From Pseudomonadota bacterium (GTDB taxonomy: Bacteria; Myxococcota_A; Polyangia; Polyangiales; Polyangiaceae), in NCBI GenBank assembly GCA_023398955.1, contig JAEWRL010000176.1, positions 1 through 64,000 on the forward strand: a stretch of DNA of 64,000 bases, in the 5' to 3' direction. Below the pieces are notes generated by a model, which made no database searches, was not told where the DNA came from, and saw only the letters and a list, made by a program, of their open reading frames with translations. This document shows positions 53,559 through 61,882 of this stretch, in pieces. Positions within the stretch are counted from its first letter, which is position 1, and the number at the start of each line of letters is the position of its first letter. Both the position numbers and the translations under genes were made by a program.

Positions 53559-54659
53559 TCAGCTGCGTAGCCAATGCATCACCAGGACTGCCAGTAGCAC
53601 TCCCACCAGCAGGAAGACGAGTGCTACGGCGATCAGTACGGCGGTCCCGGGACCTCGGTTCCCGGCGAGGTCTGGCGCCAGCTGCGGGGGCTGCACCGCC
53701 GCGTGGTGGTCTGCTCGTGGTGGCGCCGGCGTCTCGATGGGAGGAGCGGCACCTTGGCCCGGAATCCCACTCGCGTGCTGAGCGAGGGCCAAGGGGCGCA
53801 GCGCTTCCGCGAAATCCACCGCCCTCTGGAATCTTTGATCGGGATGCTTGGCCAGAGCACGGCTCAGAATGGCCTGAAGCTCCGGAGCGAACTCGCGTTC
53901 GGAGACGCGTTCTTTGAGCGGGATGGGTGGCTCCATGACGTGCTTCTGGATGTACTCCATCGGCGTCTTCGCATCGAATGGCAGCTTTCCCGTCAGTGCC
54001 TCATACAGGATGACCGCCAACGAGTAGATGTCACTCCGCGCGTCGAGGGTTCGTCCTTGCGCCTGCTCGGGCGACATGAACTCCGGCGTGCCGAACACCA
54101 TCCCCTCCTGGGTCAGAATCAGGGAGCCCGGACGCATCTGGCGCTCGGTCACCTTGGCGAGGCCGAAGTCGAGCACCTTCGCAAAATCCTTCAGGCCAGC
54201 CTGATTACACAGGAAGATGTTCTCTGGCTTGAGGTCCCGATGCACGATGCCCATTTCGTGCGCCTCCTGGAGCGCTCCACAGACCTGGCTGAGGATGGGA
54301 ATCGCTCGCTCCGTCGACATGGGTCCCTCGCGGCGCACCGTCTGATTGAGGTTTCGCCCTTCCAGCAGCTCCATGACGATGTAGAGCGAGTCGTCCTCTT
54401 CCAGCTCACCGTACATGAAGACCCGCACGGTGTTTGGGTGCGTGAGCTGGCTCATCGCGCGCGCTTCACGGCGGAATCGTGAGACCAAGTCCTTGCGCCC
54501 CGTCAGTTTGGGGTGGAGGATCTTGATCGCCACCATCCTGTTCATCGCTGGCTGCTCGGCCTTGTAGACCGAGCCCATGCCGCCGGTTCCTATCTTCTGG
54601 ATGACGCGAAACTGGCCATCGAGGATCTCCCGGCCGATGAACGGGTCTTTCGGGCGCAT
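53559..54659 (-). CDS. Membrane-anchored Ser/Thr protein kinase
   Basis: 366 residues from the ATG at 54659. Hanks-type kinase domain (about 17-285): Gly loop IGTGGMGSVYKAE, ATP-binding Lys46 in VAIKIL, catalytic loop HRDLKPEN (about 139-146), DFGLAK (about 163), and an activation segment with GTPEFMSPEQAQG. A Pro-rich linker precedes a single C-terminal transmembrane helix (about 340-362), so the kinase faces the cytoplasm with almost nothing outside. No PASTA repeats. All catalytic residues are present. It is directly upstream of PBP1A and divergent from pgeF, a cell-wall context, so control of peptidoglycan synthesis is a plausible inference. Confidence 0.95.
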   Translation of the reverse strand: MRPKDPFIGREILDGQFRVIQKIGTGGMGSVYKAEQPAMNRMVAIKILHPKLTGRKDLVSRFRREARAMSQLTHPNTVRVFMYGELEEDDSLYIVMELLEGRNLNQTVRREGPMSTERAIPILSQVCGALQEAHEMGIVHRDLKPENIFLCNQAGLKDFAKVLDFGLAKVTERQMRPGSLILTQEGMVFGTPEFMSPEQAQGRTLDARSDIYSLAVILYEALTGKLPFDAKTPMEYIQKHVMEPPIPLKERVSEREFAPELQAILSRALAKHPDQRFQRAVDFAEALRPLALAQHASGIPGQGAAPPIETPAPPRADHHAAVQPPQLAPDLAGNRGPGTAVLIAVALVFLLVGVLLAVLVMHWLRS

Positions 54660-54726
54660 GGTGGCTGATGGATAGCAAAACTCCACCCACGCTACGAGAC
54701 CCCGCGCGATATACGAGGAATTCAGC

Positions 54727-55497
54727 ATGAGACGAGCACTCTCCCTTCAGAGCCACCTGCTCACCTCCGCGGGTTTTCGCCACGCCTTCTTTACCAGGCA
54801 CCACGGCTGGTCGACCGGGGCATACTCGAGCTTGAACTTCTCGGCCGTCGTCGGTGACCGCCCCGATGCCGTCGAGGAGAACACCAGACTCGGGGCTGAG
54901 GCTCTGGGCGTTGCTGCAGAGCACCTTTGCTTCGCCGACCAAGTACACGGCTGCGATGTGGCGATTATCGGACCGGAGGATGATGCTTCCAGCCTAAGGG
55001 CCCAGGCCGCCGATGCGGTGATGTCGCGGGAACCCGACAGGGCGTGTGCCGTGCGCACCGCGGACTGCTTGCCGCTCCTGGTCGCCGATGAAACGACGGG
55101 GGCTGTCATGGCCATCCACGCGGGTTGGCGGGGTGTCGAGGCGAACATCGTCGGGAAGGCGCTGCGACGGCTGCGGGAGTTCATCGGAGGCGATGGACGG
55201 CTCGTCGCGGCGATAGGACCGCACATCAGCGGCGACGCCTTCGAGGTGTCGGAGGACGTTGCTGCGCGCCTGGAGCGAATATCCCCCGTTCCAGGCGTGG
55301 TCGACAAGAGCCGCGCTCGGCCACACGTGGACCTCGAGCGGATCGTTCGGGGACAGCTCGTGGAGGCGGCAGTAGACAGGTCACGCATCGAGCGGGTCGG
55401 TGGATGCACCGCCTCCGATTCGTCCAGCTACTTCTCGTACCGGCGGGACGGACCCCGGAGCGGACGGCATCTGCATGCCATCGTGGCGCGTCGTTGA
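54727..55497 (+). CDS. pgeF: Peptidoglycan editing factor PgeF (YfiH/laccase-domain)
   Basis: 256 residues. PgeF removes wrongly placed L-Ser from UDP-MurNAc peptides; older annotations call it polyphenol oxidase. Signature residues: QVHG (DQVHGCDV), RTADCLPLL, HAGWRGVEANIV, and a C-terminal SYFSYRRDGPRSGRHLHAI. The His/Cys metal-site residues are present. The start MRRALSLQSHLL at the ATG at 54727 fits the family. It is divergent from the kinase/PBP1A operon (67-base gap), which makes a cell-wall neighbourhood. Confidence 0.93.
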   Translation: MRRALSLQSHLLTSAGFRHAFFTRHHGWSTGAYSSLNFSAVVGDRPDAVEENTRLGAEALGVAAEHLCFADQVHGCDVAIIGPEDDASSLRAQAADAVMSREPDRACAVRTADCLPLLVADETTGAVMAIHAGWRGVEANIVGKALRRLREFIGGDGRLVAAIGPHISGDAFEVSEDVAARLERISPVPGVVDKSRARPHVDLERIVRGQLVEAAVDRSRIERVGGCTASDSSSYFSYRRDGPRSGRHLHAIVARR

Positions 55498-55597
55498 GCG
55501 CGGAAGCGCGGTGGGCCGTCCTTCCCTGGCCCGTGCGCAGGCTCCGCAAGCGGCGGGAGCAGTGGGAAGCCTGACGAGGATCGCGTAGCCTGGTCGC

Positions 55598-56176
55598 ATG
55601 AAGCCACGGGATCCGGCGCAGCGCGCCGTCGTACAAGACCTACTCACCGGGCGCATCCTAGCCACGGGCTGGTTGCCTGCAGGTCAACGGGCCAATCTGG
55701 GCCAGGCCGGAGTCGTCACTCTCCTCGATGACCCAACTCTCGAGTCCGCATCGGCGAGTCGTACTTGGGAGATCACAGAAGCGGTCGCCGTGGACGAAGT
55801 CCTGGTGCTGCTGACTACGACGAGCGGAGAACGCGGTGGAGTCTCCGGCCCCGTACCCTTCCTGCAAGCGCTGGAAGCAACCCTGCGCGCTCGGTCTTCG
55901 AGTACGGCTGCAAAGAGCTACACTCGTGCCTTGCTCGACGGCGGTGCGGTCAAGGTAGGAGCCAAGCTGCGCGAAGAGGCGGACGAGCTGGCATGCGCTT
56001 TGGCCAATGAGAGTGACGACCGAGTTGCCAACGAGGCGGCCGACGTGCTGTACCACCTGCTCGTGGGGCTGTGCCTGCGGGGCATCTCGTTTCGGTCTGT
56101 GACAGACGCCCTGCGGCAGCGAACCGGGCGGAGCGGCCACGAAGAAAAGGCGAGCCGCAGTCCAACCGCCGGGTGA
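55598..56176 (+). CDS. hisE: HisIE-like protein: active-type HisE, degenerate HisI half
   Basis: 192 residues. The C-terminal half (about 86-186) has the phosphoribosyl-ATP pyrophosphatase pattern: FLQALEATLRAR, SYT (107-109), KLREEADE (about 123-130), EAADVLYHLL (146-155) and SGHEEKASR. The first 85 residues still resemble phosphoribosyl-AMP cyclohydrolase in outline (VVQDLLTGRILATGWL, then LGQAGVVTLLDD) but contain no Cys or His at all, so the zinc site of HisI (CHxGxxSCF and DCDxD) is absent. In histidine synthesis HisE carries out the second step and HisI the third. A separate HisI should be elsewhere. Good overall length for HisIE. Confidence 0.8.
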   Translation: MKPRDPAQRAVVQDLLTGRILATGWLPAGQRANLGQAGVVTLLDDPTLESASASRTWEITEAVAVDEVLVLLTTTSGERGGVSGPVPFLQALEATLRARSSSTAAKSYTRALLDGGAVKVGAKLREEADELACALANESDDRVANEAADVLYHLLVGLCLRGISFRSVTDALRQRTGRSGHEEKASRSPTAG

Positions 56177-56465
56177 CGCTCTGGGCTCACCGAACCCGGG
56201 GCGGCTGCTCCGCGCATTCCCCGGCTCACATCGACTCCAATGGTCCGACCTTACCATCGAGCCGTAGTTGCGGGCCTGCCCTTAAATAAGCGTTTGGGCG
56301 GGGTCACGAGCCCAGCCAAACGCCTCGCGCCGCCTGGCGTCGTTCCGGGGGTGCGACCGATCCCTCGGGGGAGGACGCGCGGGGTTTGACCGCGTCGCAA
56401 GTGACCGATTATCGTAGCTTCTCGAGCTGACGTCAGCCCGTAGCCCCCGTTGGAGAGGGTTCCCC
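56177..56465. other. Gap between hisIE-like gene and the FrzS-like gene
   Basis: 289 bases with no gene. It holds the palindrome at 56426-56437 (listed separately) and an AT-richer patch TTAAATAA near 56282. A GGAGAGGG ribosome-binding site ends it. Confidence 0.55.
56426..56437. promoter_or_regulatory. 12-bp perfect palindrome GCTGACGTCAGC
   Basis: Lies 28 bases upstream of the FrzS-like ATG. A perfect 12-base palindrome so near a start is a plausible operator, but GC-rich palindromes occur by chance. Confidence 0.3.
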
Positions 56466-58388
56466 ATGCCAAGCGTGCTTGTATTCGAGAATGATTCCGC
56501 TTTCGCGGCCGAACTGGATGAAGGTCTACGACGGCTCGGTTGTGAGGTGACGATTGCGAGCGACGCCAACGTGGGCTTGCAATCGGCCGCTGCCGCTAGG
56601 CCCGACCTGATCCTGTTGGCGATCGAGCTGCCCCGCATGAACGGTTTCTCGGTGTGCAACAAACTGAAGAGGGATCCCGCCCTGAAGGATGTCCCGCTCA
56701 TCATCATGAGCACTGATTCCACGGAGGAGACCTTCGAGCAGCATCGGCGGCTGCGGACGCGCGCTGAGGATTATGTCCACAAGCCGGTGCCCTTCGGTGA
56801 GCTGCTCAAGCGGATTCAGGCGCATCTGAGCCTCGAGCCTCAGGGCGCTCCGCAGGAAGACGAACTCGTCGTAGATGAGGACATCATGATCGAAGAAGAC
56901 GACGTCCTCGAGATCGACGAGGCTCCGCCCGAGTCCGTGGATCGCGACGTCGACAACTTCACGGAGGCTGCGTTCGTCAACCTCATGAACGAGCCTGACA
57001 GCGTCTCCCTCGGCAGGGATGAGAGCAGCGCGTCAGTGAGCGGGAGCGACGCCTCCGCGCCGGAGCCTTCGGAGGGGGCCAGCCGCTCGGAGCCTCCTGA
57101 GGTGATAGAGTTCGACGACCCCTCGATTGCGCCGCCGCCCGCAGCGGCCGAGGCGGAACCGGGCGACGCGGCGCCGGGCGACGTGGTCCCTTCACCAGAG
57201 CAGCAAAGACACCTCGAGCAGCTGGAGCGCGATCTCGGTGAGGCTCGCAGCACCATTCAGGAGCTGACGCAGCGCGCTGAGCTGTCCCAGCGGCTCGAGG
57301 CGGAGGTGCAACGTCTGCATGGCGAGCTCGAGGACGCCAAGGGCCGGATCAGCTCGGGACGTGGGGCGTCTGCACGGGAGGTGTTGGACCTGCGCGAGCA
57401 GTTGAACCGCAAGGACAAGGAGATCCTGGAGGTTCGGGACACGCTCACCCACCGTGACAAGGAGCTCCTGGCTCTCAAGGACGGTACCCTCGCGCTCGAG
57501 CGGGATCGGGCCGATCTGACAGACAAGATCGATGAGCAGTCGCGCCGGCTCGCGGAGCTCGAGCGCCAGAACGACGCTCTGGCCAAGGACAAGGATCAGG
57601 CAGCGAAGCGCTCCGAGGACTTCAAGAAGCGAGTCGAGAAAGCGAAGGCAGACCTGGACCAGAGGTCCGCCGAGATCGACGAGCTGCGCGCAGCAATGAC
57701 GGGGTTGCGGGAGCAGCACCGCGCGGAGTTGGACACTGCGCTCGAACGACACCAGGGGGATCTCGCGGCGGCGCTCGAGGAGGCTCGCGCTGCTTCCGAG
57801 GAGGAGAAGACGCGCGCGCTCCAGGAGATCCGCGCCGAAGCCGAGGAGGCGCAGCGGGTCGCCCTGCGAGAGCTCGAAGAGCGGCTGCTCGCGCAGCGCG
57901 CTGAGGCCCTGCAGGGCGCAGAGCAAGCTGCTGCCGCGCGGTTGGCGCAGCAGGAACAGGAGCTGCGGGCGGAGCTCGAAACCAGGTCTGCTGAGCTCGA
58001 GCTGGTCCAGCGTTCACTCGGCGAGCACCAGCAGCAGCTTCAGCATGCCGCAGGTGCCTTGGAGGTAGCTCGGCGAGAGCTCGAGGAGCGGGATGAGAAA
58101 ATCGCTGCCCTCGAGGGAGAGGTGGCCGGTCGCCTCGAGGAACGTGATGCAGCACGTCGCGAGGTGGAGGACAGAGAGGCGAGGATCGCTGCCTTGGAGT
58201 CGGAGATGGCGTCGGTTCGAGGAGAGCTCGAGACGAAGCGTGGGCAGCTCGACGCGGCGTGTTCCCGCGTGGAAGCCGCGCGCGTCAAGTGGGAGGCGGA
58301 CAAGGCCGCCCTCGAGCGCGCCAAGGACGGTATGGCGGCCGCGCTGCTTCAAATCGACGAGATTGAGGCTCGAGTGCTCGAGGACTGA
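56466..58388 (+). CDS. FrzS-like pseudo-receiver/coiled-coil protein
   Basis: 640 residues. An N-terminal receiver fold (1-122) is joined by an acidic linker (about 130-240) to a long coiled coil (about 245-635). The receiver resembles FrzS of Myxococcus in the VCNKLKRDPALKDVPLIIMS and EQHRRLRTRAEDYVHKP segments; FrzS moves between cell poles and drives type IV pilus motility. The phospho-acceptor Asp expected in LLDIxLP is Ala here (A52 in LLAIELP), so phosphorylation is not expected. The KP after the fifth strand (K106) and S82 are kept. The C-terminus lacks the last FrzS pole-targeting peptide as far as I can tell. Motility function is inferred by similarity. Confidence 0.85.
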   Translation: MPSVLVFENDSAFAAELDEGLRRLGCEVTIASDANVGLQSAAAARPDLILLAIELPRMNGFSVCNKLKRDPALKDVPLIIMSTDSTEETFEQHRRLRTRAEDYVHKPVPFGELLKRIQAHLSLEPQGAPQEDELVVDEDIMIEEDDVLEIDEAPPESVDRDVDNFTEAAFVNLMNEPDSVSLGRDESSASVSGSDASAPEPSEGASRSEPPEVIEFDDPSIAPPPAAAEAEPGDAAPGDVVPSPEQQRHLEQLERDLGEARSTIQELTQRAELSQRLEAEVQRLHGELEDAKGRISSGRGASAREVLDLREQLNRKDKEILEVRDTLTHRDKELLALKDGTLALERDRADLTDKIDEQSRRLAELERQNDALAKDKDQAAKRSEDFKKRVEKAKADLDQRSAEIDELRAAMTGLREQHRAELDTALERHQGDLAAALEEARAASEEEKTRALQEIRAEAEEAQRVALRELEERLLAQRAEALQGAEQAAAARLAQQEQELRAELETRSAELELVQRSLGEHQQQLQHAAGALEVARRELEERDEKIAALEGEVAGRLEERDAARREVEDREARIAALESEMASVRGELETKRGQLDAACSRVEAARVKWEADKAALERAKDGMAAALLQIDEIEARVLED

Positions 58389-58589
58389 GTACACCTCCCG
58401 GAACAAAGCAGTTGCCAATCCCCCATTTCTAGATTCGAGACTAGCAACTGGAGACCAGGGAGCGTCTTCAAAGGAGGGATTCGAGCCCGAGCCCGACTAT
58501 GAGTCCGCGGGCTCGATTTGACTGGGTACGACCCTTTGGGGAGCTGAACAAAGGGGCCTGGCGCTGAAGGTTCAAGGGATCGCGCTCCC

Positions 58590-59342
58590 TCAAGGAGCGG
58601 CCGCCAGCTCCACCTTCTCGAAGGGCACCCAACTGCCCGCGACCAGCCGTTCATGCGCTGCGAAGCGTGCCTTGTATCGCATTGGACGGCACTCCTCGAT
58701 ATACAGTCCAAGGTAGAGGTACTCGAGCCCCCACGTTCGGCAGAGCTCAAGCTGCTTCAGAATGGAGAACGTTCCAAGGCTCAGCTTGCTCAGCTCTGGA
58801 TCGTAGAAACAGTACACGCTGGAAAGGGAGCACGCCCCCCTATCGACGACGGCGACCCCCACGAGGCGATCGCCGATCCGATAACGCATCTCGAAAGTCT
58901 CGCAGCAAGTGTGGACGAGAAAGTCGCGATAGCTCTCGTCGTTGATCGGCGGCTGCTCATCCTCGAGGTGTCGTAGTGCCTTGTGGCGATTGTAAAGGCG
59001 CACGCGTTCCTCATCGACCTCGGGCGGTCCGAGCTCGACCGTGCACACCTGAGCCGTGCGCGCTGCGACGCGCTTCTGCGTCCGGCTCAACCGCACCTGA
59101 TTCACGGACAGGCGCAAGGGAATGCACGCGCTGCACGTTGGGCAATCGGTCCGGTAGAGAACGTACCCCTGGCGCCGGTCTCCACGTGACAGGCGAACGT
59201 CGAGCTCGTCGCGAGCCAGAGGACGGGCCGGCAAGCGCAACGGCATTCGTGCGATGCGGTCGCGCAGATAGGGGCAGCGGGATGGCCTGTCGTAGACCAG
59301 GAGCTCTGGAGGGACACCGGGTAGGACGCGCGCTGAGCTCAC
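58590..59342 (-). CDS. bpt: Aspartate/glutamate leucyltransferase (Bpt)
   Basis: 250 residues. Adds Leu to proteins with N-terminal Asp or Glu, marking them for ClpS/ClpAP. The N-terminal part has RCPYLRDRIARMPLRL and the Cys cluster TDCPTCSACIPLRL; the C-terminal part carries the acyltransferase fold, with HKALRHLEDEQPP, SLSSVYCFYDPE, GTFSILKQLELCRTWGLEYLYLGLYIEECRPMRYKARF. I chose the GTG at 59342, giving the usual N-terminal length; an ATG at 59399 adds 19 residues. It stands alone, convergent with the FrzS-like gene. Confidence 0.95.
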   Translation of the reverse strand: MSSARVLPGVPPELLVYDRPSRCPYLRDRIARMPLRLPARPLARDELDVRLSRGDRRQGYVLYRTDCPTCSACIPLRLSVNQVRLSRTQKRVAARTAQVCTVELGPPEVDEERVRLYNRHKALRHLEDEQPPINDESYRDFLVHTCCETFEMRYRIGDRLVGVAVVDRGACSLSSVYCFYDPELSKLSLGTFSILKQLELCRTWGLEYLYLGLYIEECRPMRYKARFAAHERLVAGSWVPFEKVELAAAP

Positions 59343-59492
59343 GATGCCGAGAATCCTAGCGCCTTTTCGGGAGCGCGGCGCAGCCCGAATGCCTTGCATC
59401 GCGATTCGGCGGGTTTCGGTGTGTCAGGTGCTTCCCGGCCCCCAGCCTGCCGGCTTGTGCGGGGGCTCAGGGTTCGCGATCAGGGGGTTCAG

Positions 59493-59888
59493 CTACTCGG
59501 ACGGCAGGAGGCGAAACCGGTGGGGCAGGAGGTCCCTCAGCGTGTGCGTCTCTTGGTGAGCGGGGTTTGCCACGACGATGAGGGCGTCATCGGCGAACTC
59601 GGCAAGCACCTGCCGGCACATCCCGCAGGGCATGGGAATGGCTGCTGCTTCCACACAGATCGCGATGCTCTCCAGCTCGTGCTCCCCTGCGCTCACCATC
59701 TGCACCACGGCTGCACGTTCGGCACAGAGCGTGGCACCGTAGCTGGCGTTCTCGACGTTGCAGCCCTGGAAGATCCGTCCGCTCTTGGTACGCAATGCAG
59801 CTCCAACTCGGAACCTCGAGTAGGGGGCATAGGCATGACGAAGTGCCTGACGTGCTACGGAAACCAGCTCATCGAGTTCTGGCGTCAT
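59493..59888 (-). CDS. cdd: Cytidine deaminase
   Basis: 131 residues, the small tetrameric type. Deaminates cytidine and deoxycytidine to uridine forms in pyrimidine salvage. Zinc and catalytic motifs: NVENASYGATLCAERAAV (Cys and Glu) and PCGMCRQ. The ATG at 59886-59888 lies in ATGA and overlaps the PNP stop by 4 bases, so the two genes are coupled. The frame extends to 59924, but the coupled start fits the family. Confidence 0.96.
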   Translation of the reverse strand: MTPELDELVSVARQALRHAYAPYSRFRVGAALRTKSGRIFQGCNVENASYGATLCAERAAVVQMVSAGEHELESIAICVEAAAIPMPCGMCRQVLAEFADDALIVVANPAHQETHTLRDLLPHRFRLLPSE

Positions 59889-60751
59889 TGCGGCTGACTT
59901 TCGCCTGCAGCCCCCTCCAAGCAATCTCGCTTCACCAGCTGAATCCAGCGCTGCATCAGCACGGTCAGCTGATCCGTGGCCATGCCTGCGATTCGCCGCA
60001 CGTGCTCGTGATCGAGAATGGCTCCCGGAAGGCCAGCGCCGCGGTTGGTGATGATGCTGATCGCTCCGACTCTCACGTCACGTTCCCGTAGGGCGAGGAC
60101 CTCGAGTGCGGTGCTCATTCCGACCGCGTGCGCCCCCATGACGTTCAACATGTGCACCTCAGCCGGTGTTTCGTAGGCGGGTCCGGTGACTGCCGCGTAC
60201 ACGCCGTCGTTGAGGCGCAGCTTGGACTCCCGCGCAGCCTGGCGGGCTGCCTCTGCGATGTGGGGATCGTAGGCACGGCTCATGTCGATGAATCGCGGAC
60301 TTGCCGCGCCAGAGGGGTGTGTCAGCGGACTCTGGCCGGTGAGGTTGATGTGATCCACGATGAGCAGGAGGTCGCCTGGCTCCAGCGTCACTGCTACGGC
60401 ACCTGCCGCGTTCGTCAGGAGGACTGCTTTGCAGCCCAGTTCTGCAAGCAGCCGCACCCCAAAAGCGACGCGTTCAGCGGGGTGGCCTTCGTACAGGTGC
60501 ACGCGGCCCTGTAAGCAGGCAACGCTCACCCCGGCAATCGTTCCGAGAACGAGCTTTCCCGCGTGTCCTGGCACTGTCGGAGTGGGCATGTGCGGCACCT
60601 CGGACCAAGCCAACTCCACGGATTCCTGAAGGCGGTTCGCGAACTCCCCCAGCCCCGACCCCAGCACTATTCCAATTTCCGGCCGGCTGCGGCATTTGCT
60701 TTCTATCCAGCGCGCAGACTCTTGCAAGGCGTGGCTCTCCGCGTTCGTCAT
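59885..60751 (-). CDS. punA: Purine nucleoside phosphorylase (trimeric family)
   Basis: 288 residues. Phosphorolysis of inosine and guanosine in purine salvage. Family segments: GIVLGSGLGEFA (phosphate loop), PTVPGHAGKLVLG, LTNAAGAVAV, AVTGPAYETPAEVHML and TNRGAG. Starts at 60751 with only a weak ribosome-binding site. It is followed by cdd with a 4-base overlap, so purine and pyrimidine salvage are co-expressed. Divergent from the small basic protein gene by 72 bases. Confidence 0.95.
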   Translation of the reverse strand: MTNAESHALQESARWIESKCRSRPEIGIVLGSGLGEFANRLQESVELAWSEVPHMPTPTVPGHAGKLVLGTIAGVSVACLQGRVHLYEGHPAERVAFGVRLLAELGCKAVLLTNAAGAVAVTLEPGDLLLIVDHINLTGQSPLTHPSGAASPRFIDMSRAYDPHIAEAARQAARESKLRLNDGVYAAVTGPAYETPAEVHMLNVMGAHAVGMSTALEVLALRERDVRVGAISIITNRGAGLPGAILDHEHVRRIAGMATDQLTVLMQRWIQLVKRDCLEGAAGESQPQ

Positions 60752-60823
60752 CGCTGAAGAGTTGCGCAGGGCCCCTACCGAGTGAAGCCCTTTATGCTAT
60801 CGTTGCGCGCTGAAGGGTTCCTA

Positions 60824-61159
60824 ATGGCAAGTAAGTTCGCGACATTCCTAGAACAATCGGGCATTGACGCTCGCCGTGTAGTGATGGCTTCCGCGCAGAT
60901 TGAGCGGCTGAAATTGGCCGATCGGCATGTGCTGGCCGCAAAGGCGAGCAAGAAGGCGAAGGGCAAGGACGCGGGCGCGGGCGAGGCCTCGCCGGAGAAG
61001 GAGTTGCCGTCAGGGCGACCGGTCACTACGGTGCTAGTGAATCGCGCGCTAGCCGGCAAACCATTGCGCAGCAAAGCCAAGACTCGAATCGTTCGCGCAG
61101 TCAACCGCGTGCTCGAGCAGAAGAAGAAGGATCCGGCGGACCTGCGCGCCCTCTTCTAG
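60824..61159 (+). CDS. Small Lys-rich protein, unknown
   Basis: 111 residues from the ATG at 60824, which has GAAGGG 6 bases upstream (a longer frame starts at 60782 without one). The N-terminal part (ASKFATFLEQSGIDARRVVMAS) is helical, a Lys/Ala tract (AAKASKKAKGKDAGAGEAS) follows, then a conserved-looking basic segment (GRPVTTVLVNRALAGKPLRSK and TRIVRAVNRVLEQKKKD). The strong positive charge suggests DNA, RNA or ribosome contact, but I recognise no family. The gene stands alone and divergent from punA. Confidence 0.7.
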   Translation: MASKFATFLEQSGIDARRVVMASAQIERLKLADRHVLAAKASKKAKGKDAGAGEASPEKELPSGRPVTTVLVNRALAGKPLRSKAKTRIVRAVNRVLEQKKKDPADLRALF

Positions 61160-61205
61160 GATCCGGTCCCGCGCCAAATCGTTCGGCCGCACTGCGGGTC
61201 CCCGG

Positions 61206-61230
61206 GGCCGCGGTGCAGGCCCCCGCGGCC
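61206..61230. terminator. GC-rich hairpin between convergent genes
   Basis: GGCCGCGG / CCGCGGCC stem of 8 bases with a 9-base loop, in the 78-base gap between the Lys-rich protein and the lipoprotein gene. It has no T-tract. Likely transcription stop for one or both. Confidence 0.4.
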
Positions 61231-61237
61231 GCTGCTT

Positions 61238-61639
61238 CTACAGTTCGCGTTTGAGAACGATGGCGCGACCGTCCTCGAGCATCCAGCGCATACTGTGCTC
61301 GTTGTCCAGCTTGAGCCGGAGGGGGTCTCGCTTACCGTCCTCGCGCCGGACCAGCAGTTGAACGTCGTTGCCATTCACGCTCGACACTTCGTAGCTGCCC
61401 GCTCGAGCTTCTTCCGGTGGGATGATCACCGTCAGCTCGGCGGATGCGAACTCGAGGCTGGTTCCTCTGACCCAAGCCGTGGCCGGCGCGATGTGATCAT
61501 CTGCGAAATGCTCGACACTGTCGCCGTGCCAGCGGCCTTCTAGCTGGCGTTGCACGGGATGTCCGCAGCCCGCGAACGTCAGAACGAGAGCGAGTCCAGC
61601 TGCTGCAGTTGCTGTCCGAGGTGTACGGCTTCGAACCAT
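61238..61639 (-). CDS. Small lipoprotein, unknown function
   Basis: 133 residues. Lipoprotein signal (AAAGLALVLTFAGC), then a beta-rich domain: LEGRWHGDSVEHF, ATAWVRGTSLEFASAELTVII, GSYEVSSVNGNDVQLLVRREDGKRDPLRLKL, and a short end LKREL. The LEGRWHGD...SLEFASAELTV pattern resembles small lipocalin-like or DUF-type barrels seen in myxobacterial lipoproteins, but I cannot name one. Divergent from recQ. Confidence 0.75.
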   Translation of the reverse strand: MVRSRTPRTATAAAGLALVLTFAGCGHPVQRQLEGRWHGDSVEHFADDHIAPATAWVRGTSLEFASAELTVIIPPEEARAGSYEVSSVNGNDVQLLVRREDGKRDPLRLKLDNEHSMRWMLEDGRAIVLKREL

Positions 61640-61882
61640 CGCGGGTGATTGTAGGTCGGTGTAGGTGAAGCGTCCAGAATAGTGCTCACGCGAGCGACCG
61701 CTGGAACGTCGGAGCCAGCGCCTGCCCCCGGCTGGCCATCGGATAAGGCAGCCGGATCGACAAGGAAGATGCTGGGTGTGCTATTCGGCGGTCCGTTGAG
61801 CCTTGCGGATTCCGACGCGGTCCAGCGGGGCTCTCGGGCCAAACGTGCCATGCCCCGTGTCTCCAAAACGACAATCCATTCC

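Noticed and set aside
61682..61882. Upstream extension of recQ to a GTG at 61682
   Set aside because: Third-base composition is weaker than in the helicase, no ribosome-binding site, and it would leave only 42 bases for two divergent promoters. Not excluded.
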